The notes under the pieces were generated by a model that did no database searches, was not told the origin of the DNA, and saw only the letters and a program-made list of their open reading frames with translations. The position numbers and the translations under genes are program-made. This document shows positions 43,859 through 56,959 of a DNA stretch of 64,000 nucleotides, one piece after another (position 1 is the stretch's first letter; each line of letters opens with the position of its first letter). Origin of the DNA: Miscanthus floridulus (taxonomy: Eukaryota > Streptophyta > Magnoliopsida > Poales > Poaceae); NCBI RefSeq assembly GCF_019320115.1, contig NC_089586.1:2081388-2145387 (forward strand), given 5' to 3'.

Positions 43859-46849
43859 ATCAGGATGCCCTAATGATGTGGTACATGACTGCTAAGCCCA
43901 AACATGTTAGTGTACTATGTATCGGGGTTCATGACCTAGGCGGGGGCCGAGTGGTCTCGTCGATGCTATACTAGCCCTGCCTTTTGGAGGATCTCAATTT
44001 TCTTGAACTCACGTGGGCATCTGACACTAGCTACGACCTCCCTTGGTACGCCACGTGGTGCGGGGGCTGCCTTTGGTCCTATAAATACGCGCCTTCTTAC
44101 TGTTCAAACCACCTTTAGTTACTTCTATGAACTTGGTTTTTGCTCTGGTTGAGTTTAAGAGAGAAAGAGGAGGACCAATGATCCGTTGGGGATCATTTAT
44201 GGTGGTCGAGGATCGATGTTGCTCCTCTCACTGTCTGGTGCTAGAAGGTGACTTGCGAGCAGGGTACCAGGAGGTAGCTTGGCCACCAAGTCGGGTTATA
44301 CATGACATCGGTTCGCTACCCTGCTGCCACTTCTTGCCCCAAACCTGGGTGGTTCGTGTGCTCGAAATGTGCAGCAGCCAGAGGTGTTTCTGGCCCTTTC
44401 CTAGGCTTCTTGCATAGTTTGGCATCGTGTCAGGATCCTGCTAAAGGCTCTCCCGATGTCTGCTTAAGACTACTCACAGAGTAGGGGAAGGGCGAAGTAG
44501 CGTGGCCTCATCATATTGTTCATGTCGAATGGATATGGATGACGTCCCTTCTATGCTCTGCTTGCTGGTAATAATTGGGCTCCCTTTGTTGGTCATGCAG
44601 TTCGCTGAGGAGCAGGCAGGGCATGCGTTGCCTGTGCTTCCTTCACGTCGTTTGGCCTTGGGTTGTTAGTTGGCCTCATCATCAAGGTGGTGCCCGCCCT
44701 TGGTGTTTTAGCGGCTTGGCTGCTCTTGCATCTGTAAATTTTTGGGCTTCCCTTATGGTTGCACTGAGCCCCCAAGCTATCGGTTCAGGGAAGTTCTTTC
44801 AATTCTGGTTGCCACAAGGGTCATTATGTCCTAACAATGCGAGGGATCTTTCCCCAACCTCTCTTCTACGCAGTCGTGAGGTTTTCTGTGATCGCGTGTT
44901 GACTCATAAGTTTCTGGACCTTAAGTTTTCTTCCATGTGACCAAGCTATGATCATGCTTTGGGCTTCACATTGTCATGTTACCCTGGCCATCTACCTTGT
45001 CGATCTCTCCCAAAGAGGTCAAGGACCTCTGAGGGTTTGTGAGTCTCAGAAGCTAGCCCTAGGTCTTGGACCTAGGACATAGGGATGAGCTTGGTTATGG
45101 CTTGGCCTTGATTCCTTTCAAGGTTGCAGGGGCCTGACTTTGTTTTTCCCTGGTGTCCTTATCGACCTCGAGAGGTCGTATTGCCCTGTTATAGGCGGGT
45201 TCGATTTCGCCCCATGCAGGGCGAGGCGTATCCACCATAACCACGCGGTCGGAGCGGTGTGCCTTGTTGGGGTCAATGGTTAATTCGAGCGGGACCAGAT
45301 ATCCTTCCCAATCGATGTGGAGTTTTGCTGTGCCTCATCGAGAGATGTCTTATAAATCATCAGCCATCAATCCCATTGGTCCCTAGCCACCTTCATAGCA
45401 GCCAGAGGGCAAGATGCCTTCCCCTAGAGGGGGTCAACTTGGGAGACATCAAAGGGGATGACTCAAACACACGGTGAGATGGTTGTGTGGCTCTGCGCCA
45501 TCGATTAGAGCCACAGGGGCCCATCTCCTCCCTGCCCCTATCCCTTTTGTGGCCTCGAGCCCTTCTAAGGGCTGACCCAAGAGAAGTTTTCCTAAGCACG
45601 ACATGGGGTCATGGTTGTGGTGGGTCACTCCGCACATGATCCTAAGGGGTTGTTGGCCTCCCTAGTTAGGTCATGGCGTAATGGTGCCCACTCGTGAGCG
45701 GTTGTGCGCCATAAAAAGCGGGTGCGTGAATCAAAAGATAATGAAGACTAAATGTGCAAGGCTTACTCAGGATATGTTATCATGTTGGCATCCACCACTT
45801 AGTCTTTCGTCTGGCCGCCTCCCCTATGCTATGAGAAAGCAGTTAGTAAATGCCAGAGGAAACGCATGCATTCAATGTACCTCCTACGAGCGTTGTCAGG
45901 TCACATGTTGCCTAGAGACTAAACCACCGCATCTTTTGCCTCTTGATTGCAAGTGCATTTTGAAGTTTGCGGCCGTCTAGAACGCCAACCACCATCTTCT
46001 CCGCCTTCATCTTCGTGCCATCTATTTAAGCTAAGGGAGAGGAGGGTAGCGAGTCTCATCCCCACATCTTCCCCAACTTCTGAGTTTTCCCCGATGTCCA
46101 GTCCAAGTGAGAGAACGGTTGTTTTCTTCAAGTGCCATGGTTCATGGCCCATCCTGGTAGCTTCGCCATCGCTAGGAGGGATCTTTGGATATCAAGCTCC
46201 GTTGTACCCTGCTGGCGTTCGTCCTCCATAGGTGTTAGAGGAAGTTCCACGAAGATGGGGAGGAACGATGCCATGGAGGGCTCAGGCCGCTAGGCTCCCC
46301 ATGGTTGGCGGACATGCGGCTCCTAGCTCTGGGTCTAGGAGCATTCGAGCATCGACTTGGTGGCTCATGTTCGTTGGCTCATTGCCAGGCGTTCCTCCCT
46401 TGCTCTATCAAAAGCGGCGTTGGGGTGGTTCCTAGTGGGGCTCCTCTTCCTTAGATGTTAGAGGAAGCTCCACGAGGTGGTTCTCCCCGAGGCTTCTTTC
46501 GATAGTCCTCTCATGCTCGTGATGCGGCTCTGAAGGCTAGAGACACCTTGTACCAGTCTCTCTGCTTCATGAGATGTCCATCGTGAGCAGGAGGGGACCC
46601 AATGATCATTGTAACCTCGGGTCCATCTAGTCCTATAACGTGTTAGACAAGATGTTTTTGTCTATGGCTTTAGAAGCTGATGATCCTAGTACTTAGGACA
46701 ATGTTGTAATCGGCAAGCACATAAGTCCTTGAGGCTTTGATGTATGCATTGCTTTTTCCGATTTCCCTTTTGTCATCACCAATGTCAATTGTTTGAGTGA
46801 CTTATCTCAGTGATCCTTGGCATAAAGGGTTTTGCCCGAGCTATCCGGT
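43859..46849 (-). mobile_element. Presumed internal sequence of the family F element, part 1
   Basis: No gag, RT or integrase motif is recognised on either strand. Open frames are short and unsupported. Two copies of GTTAGAGGAAGTTCCACGA-like sequence lie about 228 bp apart (46229, 46457). It was contiguous with 60403 before the Del element inserted. Assignment to family F rests on position only; strand is inferred from the LTR at 63542. Confidence 0.35.
44080..44087 (+). promoter_or_regulatory. TATA-like box, context uncertain
   Basis: CTATAAATACGCGCC follows a CACGTGG E/G-box-like motif (44053-44059) and precedes a leader-like stretch with ATG at 44127. It may be an LTR promoter remnant on the plus strand; no gene follows. 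Confidence 0.3.
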
Positions 46850-49800
46850 TGTCACACCCAATTTTGCATAGCAAAATCAAGTACTCATATATGTGCGCCT
46901 AGGATGTCTAAACACACATATAAACTCAAATTGTAATAATATGAAAGTAAAATACTTTATTACATCGCATATCTCATCACAAAGTTATCACAGTCTTGCT
47001 CATCAGCAACAATATTACATAAAGTAGAAAATTAAACCCATGTCGCCATAGGGACTCAGCCTGGTGGACTTCAATCTAGTAGTCCTAGACATCTTCAGGG
47101 AACTCTTCATATATGACATCTGTTACCCATCCGAGATTTTCATTGAATGTGAAACAAGTGTAAGCGCACCATACTTAGCAAGTATAACAAAGGGATCTAT
47201 GAGGCTCAAAGGCTAGACACGGTTTGACTATGGTTAGTAATTTTAGTTGGTCAAGTTTTATTACACCTGAATCACTATTTTAGTGAATAAACCAACCCAA
47301 GTTGTTTTAATAATTAATCAAGATTGAGTCAATCCCAAACCAACCATGGTAACCACTAATCATGAAGGATCCAGGCTGCTCGTATTCGTGAGCCTGACTG
47401 TTATAACAGGTTAAATATTTCTGTAGAAATTGTACAACTTTACCCATCCAACCATGATTCCCAATGTTGGGGTTTGCAAAGCCCACACCACCTCTACCAA
47501 GGAAGCGTAATAGGGTTTCACTATATAACCCTTCGCTAATCACACTAATAAGTCATAGCTACTAAGGTTTCAGCCGTCTAGCCATATGCAGACCTCCTCT
47601 AGGAGTGGCACTCATGGTCGCAGCATAGTACACATCCTAGAAGATAAAAAACATACCAACTAGTGCCCACATCTTGCCTTTACAGAAAGCTACAGACGAG
47701 CTAGTACAATCTAGATACCAGGCTAAAGTCAGAGCCATTTAACACTCAAACCTCCTAGGTGGCTGCTTCAAGATTGAGTCCTTATGGAGAGGCACTAGAT
47801 CACTCAAACCCAGCACTCTAGCCCCCTAAACAGTTGCTAAAAAGCATAATTTGAGCATATTGCATATACCATTAGTCATGTTTGTTATTTATTTTGAGTT
47901 ATGCACTATAGCATCTATCCAAAATGCATCCCAAACCATAGGTAACCAGGATATGTAGTACAAGAAATAATCTAGGTAAACCCTTAAGGGTTATTCAATT
48001 TTAAACACATGCATATGTGTGAATTATAGAGTTCATAGGTACAAGGGGCCTTTGCTACACTTGCCTTCCTAAAAGTTTCCTTCTTGGTACTACTGGTCAC
48101 CCAACTGATCCTCAGCAACCTCGAACTGATCACCCTCTAAACGTGTTCCAATTCACAAATCAAGCATCCATTCCCATCATCACATGCATACAAATATACT
48201 TCTATTAGAACAGTACACCAAACAATAAAAACAGAGATTGAAAATCTTATAAAAACTAATCTGCATACTACTATTAACACATGAGCGAAAGAATCACTCT
48301 AATCGGCTTTAAAACACAAAAGTTATGCATAATACAAGTTTCAATGGCATTTCTATAAATAAACTGAACTCAAATTTGAATTTAAACTAATAAAATCTGA
48401 ATTTTAATGTGTTCTAGACGGCGCGTACTATTATTCAAAAATACAAGGGCTAAAAATGATAAATACAGGACTAAAAGTAAATGCTTTTGAACTGATGTTG
48501 GACTGCGGGTTGATTTTGGGAAAACAAAACGCCTAAAGCACAAAGTGTGATTGGCTGACCGCGGTTTGACCATGTCGTCGCTGACTGGGCGCGACGTGGC
48601 GCGCGCTGGTTGGCCCGGTGCACCAGGTGTGTGGTGGGCACGCTGACGTGGGTGTGGTGCACCGTGTCCATGGTCCATGGTGGACCGTTCATAACCCTGA
48701 AGGGGTACATTCTAATCATGACCATTCAACCTAGATCAGACAGTGGGAAACAAAGGGGAAGGTTTCCCACCACTTGCACGGTGGTGCCGGCAAGCCTGCC
48801 ATGACCGGTGGCAAGCCGAACACCACAGCGAACATTGAAATGGCATTCTTGACCACCTCATTAGAAATCAAAAGCACGGGAGTGACGAGTGAAACATCAC
48901 GAGTTCAATGAGATACAAAGAGATGGTAGGGAAGTATGTCGAGGTGATGGCCCCCATGGCAGCACCATGAATGGTGAATGTGGAGCTCGCTAATACGGTG
49001 ATTTCATAATCTAGAAACGAAAGTGAAGGCACGAGGAAGATGAGGGTTATAAAGCGGTTCTGATGGAGGCGTTTGCAGCGTCTGCGAAGGCTCCAAGAGG
49101 TCTGGTGACGTGCGGCGATGGACTGGAGAGAGAAAAGGGCATCAATGAGCTCAAATTCAGACCAAACCGTGATGAAAATGAGAAAGGAGAGCATCTACGG
49201 TCATGGCGAAGCACCACGAAGCTCCCTGGCATGTTCATGGTGAATTAGAGGTGGCAGTGTGTGTGCGTGCAACAAAGAGTGAAAGCGATAGAGGGAGGGG
49301 CTCGGCATGGGCTTTATAGGTGAGCAGGGGTGGTAGAAGCAAAAACATGCACCAGCGTCACTGCCGGGCTTGAAGGTGCCCCCTTAATGGCCTCCATCAC
49401 TCGGGTTTTCAAAGAAGGAATGAAGACGACGATGAAGGCAAGCGTGGGATTCCTGGCGTGAGGAAGGAGAAGGGTGGGTGTCGATAGGCAGGACCCAGGC
49501 ACTAAAGAGGGAGAAGGGAGAGCAAGCGTGGCATCATACGGCTGACGAGCAGGCCCGGCCACATAGTGAGGGAGAGAGAGCGCAGGGTGGAGCGGGCCAC
49601 GCTAGGCACCACTCGGGCCACCGAGCAGGGCGATGCTGCTGGGCCAAGCGAAACGAGCTGGGCCACATGCGTGTAAAGGAGAAGGGAAGGGGAGAGCGGG
49701 CCGGATGGCCAGCAAGGGTCCAAGGCCAGAATCTAGGTGCGGAAAAGAAAAATAGGCCTAGGCTAGTTCTAGTGCTGGGCTAGAATGGAGAAAGAAGAAA

Positions 49801-50067
49801 GTTTTAAAAAGGAAATCCTTTTCTATTTTCAGAGCTTTGAAGATTGATCAAATTCAAATGAAATTTGAATTCAACCTCAAACAACCTAGCCCTACACTCA
49901 ACCAGAAATAGTATGCTTCAGCATGAATGCAACAAACATGTTTCTAAATCTTATAGTTAATTTTAATTAGCCAAAAATTACTATTTAACCTAGGTTAAAA
50001 TGCACAAAAATTAATTTAATGCTCAAATTTAATTACTAAATTCTAAATAAATCTTTAGGGTGTTACA
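46850..50067 (-). repeat. 3' LTR of the Del-type element, 3,218 bp
   Basis: In plus orientation TGTCACACCC to GTGTTACA. It is full length. Positions about 48475-49866 are absent from the 5' LTR. Short frames inside are unsupported. Confidence 0.85.
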
Positions 50068-50240
50068 AACCTACCCCCTTAAGATGAATCTCATCCTCGA
50101 GATTCGGATGGTTGACAAAGATAGGGATACTCAGATCTTAGATCATCCTCTTTTTCCCAAGTTGTCTCATCCTCGGAATGTCTATTTCAATTAACTTTAC
50201 ACATTCTTATAACCTTACTCCTTATAACTCTCTCAGTTGT

Positions 50241-50576
50241 TTACAAAATTCTCACTAGGTGTTCTTTATAAGAAAGGACCTTTTGAATATCAAGCTCATC
50301 CAAACATAACTGTTCCTCGGGTACCCTTAAACATTTCTTAAGTTGTGACACATGGAAGACGTCATGAATACTTGAGAGCTGCTCAGGTAACTCTAGCTGA
50401 TAAGCAACTTCTCCTCTTCTATCAATGATCTTAAAAGGTCCCACATACCTAGAAGACAACTTTCCCTTAGTACGAAACCTCTTAACTCCTCTCATAAGTG
50501 AAACTTTGAGGAAAACAAAATCACCGATCTCAAACACCAAATCCCTTCTTCTAGTGTCAACATAACTCTTCTAACG
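50241..50576 (-). pseudogene. Integrase C-terminus of the Del-type element
   Basis: Minus-strand translation gives SYVDTRRRDLVFEIGDFVFL, MRGVKRFRTKGKLSSRYVGP, FKIIDRRGEVAYQLELPE and HDVFHVSQLKKCL. It ends in SYKEHLVRIL, where the chromodomain-like tail of Del/Tekay integrases begins before the frame ends. It binds DNA and helps target integration. It is in a different register from the zinc-binding piece upstream because the catalytic core between them is deleted at about 50577. Confidence 0.75.
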
Positions 50577-51628
50577 AGATTGTGCAAACCTGCTGGCCTC
50601 TGATGCTTTGCATTTACTCTTTGGCATGTATCGCATATGGCCATATATTTAGCTACATCTCTCTTTAGTTCGTACCACCAATATCTCTCTCTAAGATTAA
50701 GATACATCTTAGTACTTCCCAGGTGTATAGAATAAGTTGAGTCATGAGCTTCCCTCAAGATAGACTCCCTAATAGATTGTACTTCTAGCACATAAATCCT
50801 TTTACCAAACCACACTGTTCCTTGATCATCCATATGGAATCTTGGTGCTTTACCGATCACTATACACTCAGTAATGTCCTTGATTTTCTCATCATCCAGC
50901 TGTCCCTTACGAATCTCTCATTCTAAGGTAGGTTCCACCTCTAATTCCATAGTATTAGCCACAATACTCAAATTCAAGTGTTCAAACTCTTCACATAACT
51001 CCCTGGGTAATTGAGTTGCATAGGCCAGGTTGACATAACTCCTCCTACTCAGAGCATTTGCTACTACATTAGCTTTAACCTGATGATAGTGTATCTCTAA
51101 ATTATAATCCTTGATTACTGTGCTGCCTCAAATTTAGATCTGACTGTGTGAATATGTACTTCAAACTCTTATGGTCCGTATAAATCTCACACTTATGACC
51201 AATCAGGTAATGCCTCCAAATCTTGAGAGCATGTACTACAGCCGCTAACTCTAGATCATGAATCGGATAATTTAACTCAGGTTTTCTCAGTTGTCTGGAT
51301 GCATATGCAACAACTCTACCCTCTTACATAAGAACACAGCCAAGACCTCACCATGAGGCATCATAATAGATAGAGAAGCTTTTAGTAAGATCAGGTAAGG
51401 TGAGCACTGGGGCAAAAGTCAGTCTCTTCTCCAATAGAGCAGTCATAGGTTTTGCTATCTTGGAAACCCCTCGATAAATCTCCTATAGTACCCAGCCATA
51501 CCAAGGAAACTCTGAATCTCACTAACATCCTGATGTGGATTCTAACTCATTACATCTCTAACTTTCTTGGGATCTACCGCTACTCCTCCATTAGAGATGA
51601 TGTGGCCAAGGAAAGATACTTCTTTTAG
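50577..51628 (-). pseudogene. RNase H and integrase zinc-binding part of the Del-type pol
   Basis: Minus-strand landmarks in order: [53 protein letters not shown] (RNase H and tether), NLAYATQLPRELC, then GKAPRFHMDDQGTVWFGKR and ESILREAHDSTYSIHLGSTK. The zinc-binding end is YWWYELKRDVAKYMAICDTC followed by QRVNAKHQRPAGL. Several stops (for example after PTLE and SDLNL) break an otherwise continuous register. A joint near 50577 removes the whole D,D,E core. Confidence 0.75.
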
Positions 51629-51847
51629 TCAGAACTCATATTTACTAAACTTAGCATAGAGCTGATGTTCTCTAAGCTTTTGCAAGACTAGCCTCAAATG
51701 ATCCTCATGCTCTTCTTCATTCTTAGAGAAGACTAATATATCATCAATAAACACAACTACAAACTTATCAAGATACTCCATGAATACTTTGTTCATCAAA
51801 TACATGAAATATGCAGGTGCATTTATCAAACCAAAAGACATAACTGT
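51629..51847 (-). pseudogene. Reverse transcriptase, catalytic C-terminal part (Del type)
   Basis: The minus strand reads [40 protein letters not shown] and [24 protein letters not shown] is the metal-binding catalytic box. The frame stops after AKFSKYEF (TGA or TAG where Cys/Trp-Leu is expected) but continues in register downstream. It is separated from the N-terminal RT by the solo LTR. Register arithmetic (4,192 bp inserted, including the TSD) shows the two RT parts were once in frame. Confidence 0.85.
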
Positions 51848-54800
51848 TGTAACACCGTCGATGTTACACTGTACAGTCTTTTGCTAAAACATTGCATGTG
51901 CATCATACTTATGTGTAAATGTGTGTAATATAGGGTGTAAAGTAGTATACGTAACTTGAAACATTCATCGGAAACATGAAACGAACGTTATATTTCATAT
52001 CGCGTTATGTCACTTAGGGTTCCAAATGATTTTTTATTGAATGAGAATGCTATAGAAGGTCTATACGGAACTTTAGTAAAGTTTGTGGTACAAACTTCAT
52101 AGCTGATGATGAAATACTTGTGGTCAAGAATGGGATTTGCTAGCTAGTGTATCGAATGGCTTCGAAATAAAATTCAACGCGAAACCGATCAAGGCTTTGT
52201 CAAATTTCTTAAGTTAGAAAACGGTGTGATGAGGCTAAGTTTGGGAATTTTTATAGGAGAATCGGGTTCGGTAGTGGTATGGTCTTAGGGCTTGTTTTAG
52301 TGGCCTGACATACCACCTTGAGTGTTAAATAGTTGGTTTAGCAATTGAAGCATGGAGATGGATTTTTGGGACGCTTTAAAAAAGCGTGCAAGACACGTTT
52401 CCAAAAGGTAGCAGCGTCTGACCGTGGTCACCGTGACTTGGCCGACATCGCCGCTTGCCGTGCGTGCACCACCGCCTAGGCCGCACCACTGTTGTCGCAC
52501 CTTGGCACGCGACTCATGCGCACACACGCATGCTAGGGCCCAGCGAGCCTAGCCACTTTGCCTGCCATTGCGTCCACCTAAGCCACTATGCTCGCCGTTG
52601 CATCGAGCTACATCCCCAGTCGTGCTGTGCTCCTACTGCCGCTCATGCGGTCACTGCTGCTTCTGACCCTTTCACGGCTGCACGCGCATGGGTTTGCCCT
52701 ACCTACCATCACCATAACATCCGTGCCCGATGCAATGCCACGCTGCTGCCTCCTAGACCGGCGCCAGCCGCCTAGGCACGTAGGGCCAAGCCGCCATCGT
52801 CTTGTGAGTCAAGCCGCTACGGTTGCACGTCGTCATGCTGGTACCATACGCATATGTGGAACCATCACCATTGCGCTGCCATCCTCCCCATTTAGTGGTT
52901 GCGCCACACCACGCTCCCCGTCACGTCACCTTAAATGGCGTCGCGTCAGCCGACCGAGCCATGCTAAGGCAAAACCCACAGTGCCTGGCCCTATCCTCGT
53001 AATTGTGCGCGTCTAAAGCTTGATTTGGAGTCTAGCATCATGCCAAGCCTACTACTATTGCGGTCGTACGATGTCGGGGCATCAATTTGAGTTTTTGCCA
53101 TCACCGACCACCATAAGACCAAGCTAAGTCATCCATCTAATTGGCCTTGCATAGTCCACCTCCTTCCAATTAACCGTGCACCCAACTAGCCCTGTTAGTT
53201 AGCCTGCGATTAGAGTCATCCCGGCGAGCTTCCATCCTCCAGTGAGGTAATGCGGGGTATTTTCCTCGTGGTGGTCCACCATGACCATCGAGGCGGGTGC
53301 TCGGCAAGGGCGTCGCTCTGTGCTCTGTTGTTTCAATTGAGCAGTGCTTTTGCGTCGTGTTGACTTAGTTACCTTGCCCATGTAGCAGTTTCGCTGGTTG
53401 AGCAGCAGGTCACCGAGGACGCCGTCACTATGCTTGCCATGAACTAGAGCAATCCCGTGCTCGTGGCCAACCACCCTACTGAGCCCCACGACTTTGTCTA
53501 GCCGTCCTTCACATATCTGGTGAGGCACCTTCGCTCCTAGGGTAGCGGTAGAGGCGTTAGGCTAGGTTAATTCACCGATGCTGATGTCACCACGGCCAAA
53601 CCCTACCATGGTATGTGGCCATGCCTCTGTGCGACACCAATTGTGGTGTTTATTACCTCTATAGAATGCGCTTGTGATGAGGAGTGTTGCGGTGGTGAGG
53701 ATTGAGGCCGAGGAGGTCCGTACTCATTGGCGTTAGGCCGGAGGGGTCGTGGCCTCTATTAAGTTTTGGCTAGGGACTATGAAACGTGAATTCAAAGCAA
53801 GCCGAGGGGTTAGTGAGAGCGTTAGTGAGAGAGGGGAATAGTAGAAAGGACTATGGGTCCATTTGATTGAAAGTCGAGGGCTTTTTTGCATAAATGTCGA
53901 TGCGCGTGGGTCTTCCCTTCGTGGGCCGAGCCACGTTGGGCCTCACCGACGTGTCACGTGCACGCGCGCACTGTGCCGGAGTGGGCCGAGCCGCTCGCAC
54001 TTTGGGCCGCGTGGTAGATTAGGTTTTCTATTTTCTAGTAAGGTAATAAATGCTTATTCAATTTAGTTTTGAGCTGAACTTTGAAAAACTATAGTAAATT
54101 CTATAGATGTCCAAAAATAGTGAAACAAAATTTGTTAGGTTCACAAAAAATACTATCTATCTGTTGGTGTAGTTAGTTTATAGTTAGCTGTGGTAATGAT
54201 AGACTCATAAAATCACTTTAGAAAGTTTAGTATTATCTAGCTTAATATTTGAAGGAATTTTTGTGGCAAATTGGTGATAGCTTTAGCCATGAAATTTTTA
54301 CAGTAGGCTCATTAGATTATTATGTGCTTGTTGTAATTTTTGTAGCCCTAGAGTAGGTTGATAAAGAGAATAGCTAGTACTCCTTGTTTTATCATATGTA
54401 GAGTAAATCAGTATTAAGAGTAAGAAGGCCTTTAGTTGCTAAGGTAGTACATACCATGTTTCATACTTGTTAGTGGTAACAGTAGGTAACTTAGCACCTT
54501 AGTCGGTAGAACTCGCTTAGTAGCTTGATAGATGTATTTTTATTTTAAGAGTTGTTGTTGTCGTATTACTAAGTGTTGCATCATCATTTCATGCATGTAG
54601 ATCATGAGTTGGTAGAGTTCGTGCCTGTGGACGAATAGGACTATGAGGAGATTATTGAGGAGTACGAGGAGGAGGTTCTTGTATAGGAGGGAGCCCCAGA
54701 TCCATTTGTTGCTGACTTTGTTGATACACCGCCTGCCCAAGGCAAGCCCCGGTGCATAACCCCTATTTTTGAATGATTATGGAATATATATATATGATGT

Positions 54801-56034
54801 GCATTTACGTTATAGGCATTTTATGGAAACTACATGCATAGATATATCTACCTATGAGTCCTACTAGTATAGGCCAAGTAGTTGTTATGCTCAGGATTTT
54901 GGTAGCGTGAGAAAATTATGATCACTCATGATAAAATGGTGGAAAGGAAAAATAGTGATTGGGTAGGGATATGGTTTGGTTTATTGGTGGGTGTAAGAGG
55001 TTGTGTCCTATGGCCAATAGGGCATAGTTTGGTTACACTTTTTCCCTGTCTGTATCGATTAAGGACCAGCCGTTGCATTGGGCTCTAGGCAAGTCACAGA
55101 TTTATTATCTCAAGCACATACTTAGGTATGGGCGCAGGGAAGACTTGTTGCTCTCCAGTCGTGGGTTCTAGCTCTTTCTGGACGAACTGATTGGAGGAGG
55201 GGATGGTGGAGGTCCTTGCACCGTACTGAGTCTGGGACTCAGGAGCAGGGGCTTAGAGTCTAAGTTTGGATGGGGACCTAGACCCCGTGATAGGAGGGTG
55301 ATGGGTTGGTCCTGCTTGTGCTTGGACTACAAGCGGGGCATGTGTTTTTGGGGTACCCAGCTGGGGGTATTGATTCATGAATCACCGGGCGATCCGGTAT
55401 GGCTTGTCTATGGTCTAGCACCATAGTAAGACTGAAAGATGAAAGGTGAAAAAATGGAACTAATTGCTCAACTCTTGCTTGAAAGTAGAACATGTGCTTA
55501 CATAGAATGGCTAGATAAAGAATTAATCATGGCTGCTAATAATAACATAAATAAGGATCCACTATTAGCATTGCATTCTGAAAAACCATAAAGCTTTGCA
55601 TATCCCTTGGAGTCAGGAAATTATTCTCCCTAGTCGGATAAGTCTTGCGAGTACATTATGTACTCAGGGTTTATTTACCCCTATTGCAGGTTAAACTTGA
55701 GGAGTACCCATTGTGTGAAAGATTCTTCTGGTGGGCACAGATGGATCCTTGTTCATTACTGATAGGTGTTTATTATCATTCCATTGTTTAATATTCCACA
55801 CTCTGAATTGGTACTATAATAATATACTTTTAAGAAATCTGGATGTATGAAATGGATTAAGTATTATAACTCGTTCTTATTATTGGATCCTTGGGGGGAA
55901 ATGTGGATCTTTCGGGCTCTCCCTTGGGATGTGCCCGACGGAACCCACCCGCTATAGCTTGCTTTCGAGGTGCTTAGTGTCTGGTGGAAGATGAGCGCCT
56001 CCATAAGTGCGTTATTCCAGGCGGTTCTGCCACA
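51848..56034 (+). mobile_element. Tekay-like solo LTR, 4,187 bp
   Basis: It starts TGTAACACCGTCG, ends GGCGGTTCTGCCACA, with TSD ACTGT (51843-51847 and 56035-56039). The end matches the LTR beside the PBS at 14599-14610, identifying it as an LTR of that superfamily. The stretches 54700-54900 and 55020-55270 match the LTRs at 5775-8100 and 15540-15775 in inverted orientation. There is no internal sequence. Orientation is given as LTR start to end on the plus strand. Confidence 0.85.
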
Positions 56035-56039
56035 ACTGT

Positions 56040-56369
56040 GAACTCATATAGTCCATATCAGGTCACAAAAGCGGGTTTGGGAATGTCAGAACATCTTATT
56101 CTCAATAGATGGTATCTCGATCAGAGGTTGATCTTGGAAAACACACAAGCTCCTTTCAACTAGTCAAAAAAGTCATCGATTCTAGGTAGTGGATACTTGT
56201 TCTTAATTGTTACCTCATTAAGTGATCTGTAATCTATACACATTTTTTGTGTTCCATCTTTCTTTTCTACAAACAACACTGGTGCTCCCCAAGATAAAGA
56301 ACTAGGTTGGACATAACCCTTATCTAGCAGTTTCCTTAATTGTTTCTTAAGTTCCGCTAATTCATTCAC
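56040..56369 (-). pseudogene. Reverse transcriptase, N-terminal part (Del type)
   Basis: The minus strand reads [40 protein letters not shown] and [20 protein letters not shown], then RIDDFFD, a TAG at 56160-56162 in place of Gln, LKGACVFSKINL, a TGA in place of Arg, and YGLYEF at the insertion point. These are RT motifs before the FIDD box. Upstream it joins the protease in the same register. Confidence 0.85.
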
Positions 56370-56546
56370 TCCTATTCTATATGGCCTCTTAGCTATGGGT
56401 GTAGTTCTAGGTAAAAGTTCAATATCTCATTTAGGTGGCATACCTGGTAACTCATCAGGGAAGACATCTGGATACTCATTTACTATCCGTATATCCTCTA
56501 TGGATGTACCCTTCAGTTGGTTAACCCAACGGATTTCTGAAGCTGA

Positions 56547-56885
56547 CTATGTTGCAACATACTCAACTTTCTCCCTAGATGGAGCGGTTAGAATCATAGA
56601 ACTATTCTCACAATGTATAACTACCTTTCGTGGCCTCAACCAGTCCATACCCAAGATAACATAAATTCTAGATGAGTCTATGACTACAAGGTTGGCTTGA
56701 AATTCTACCCCCCTTATGATGAGACTAGCAGCTAAACACACCCAATTTGCTTTCATTTCCCCTCTGGGTGAGTTTACTAACATGGGTTTCTTCATAACAT
56801 ATACAGGTATGCCATGCTTCTTTATGAAAGTATATGCTATGAAAGAATGCGAAGCACCAGAATCGAAAAAACTATAGCTGAGTTT
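56547..56885 (-). pseudogene. Aspartic protease of the Del-type element
   Basis: The minus strand shows FFDSGASHSFIAYTFIKKHG with the DSGA catalytic motif, then VYVMKKPMLVNSPRGEMKAN and VEFQANLVVIDSSRIYVILG, with MDWLRPRKVVIHCENS closing the domain. It cleaves the gag-pol polyprotein. It is in the same register as RT. Confidence 0.8.
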
Positions 56886-56959
56886 GTGTTGACCGAAAAC
56901 ATACCGATCACCACATTAGGTGCCTCTTGAGCTATCTCTGTAGTCACATGATTGATCTT

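Noticed and set aside
49478..49783. 101-codon frame as a gene
   Set aside because: It is LTR sequence of the Del element, absent from its sister LTR by a simple deletion, with no recognisable protein features.
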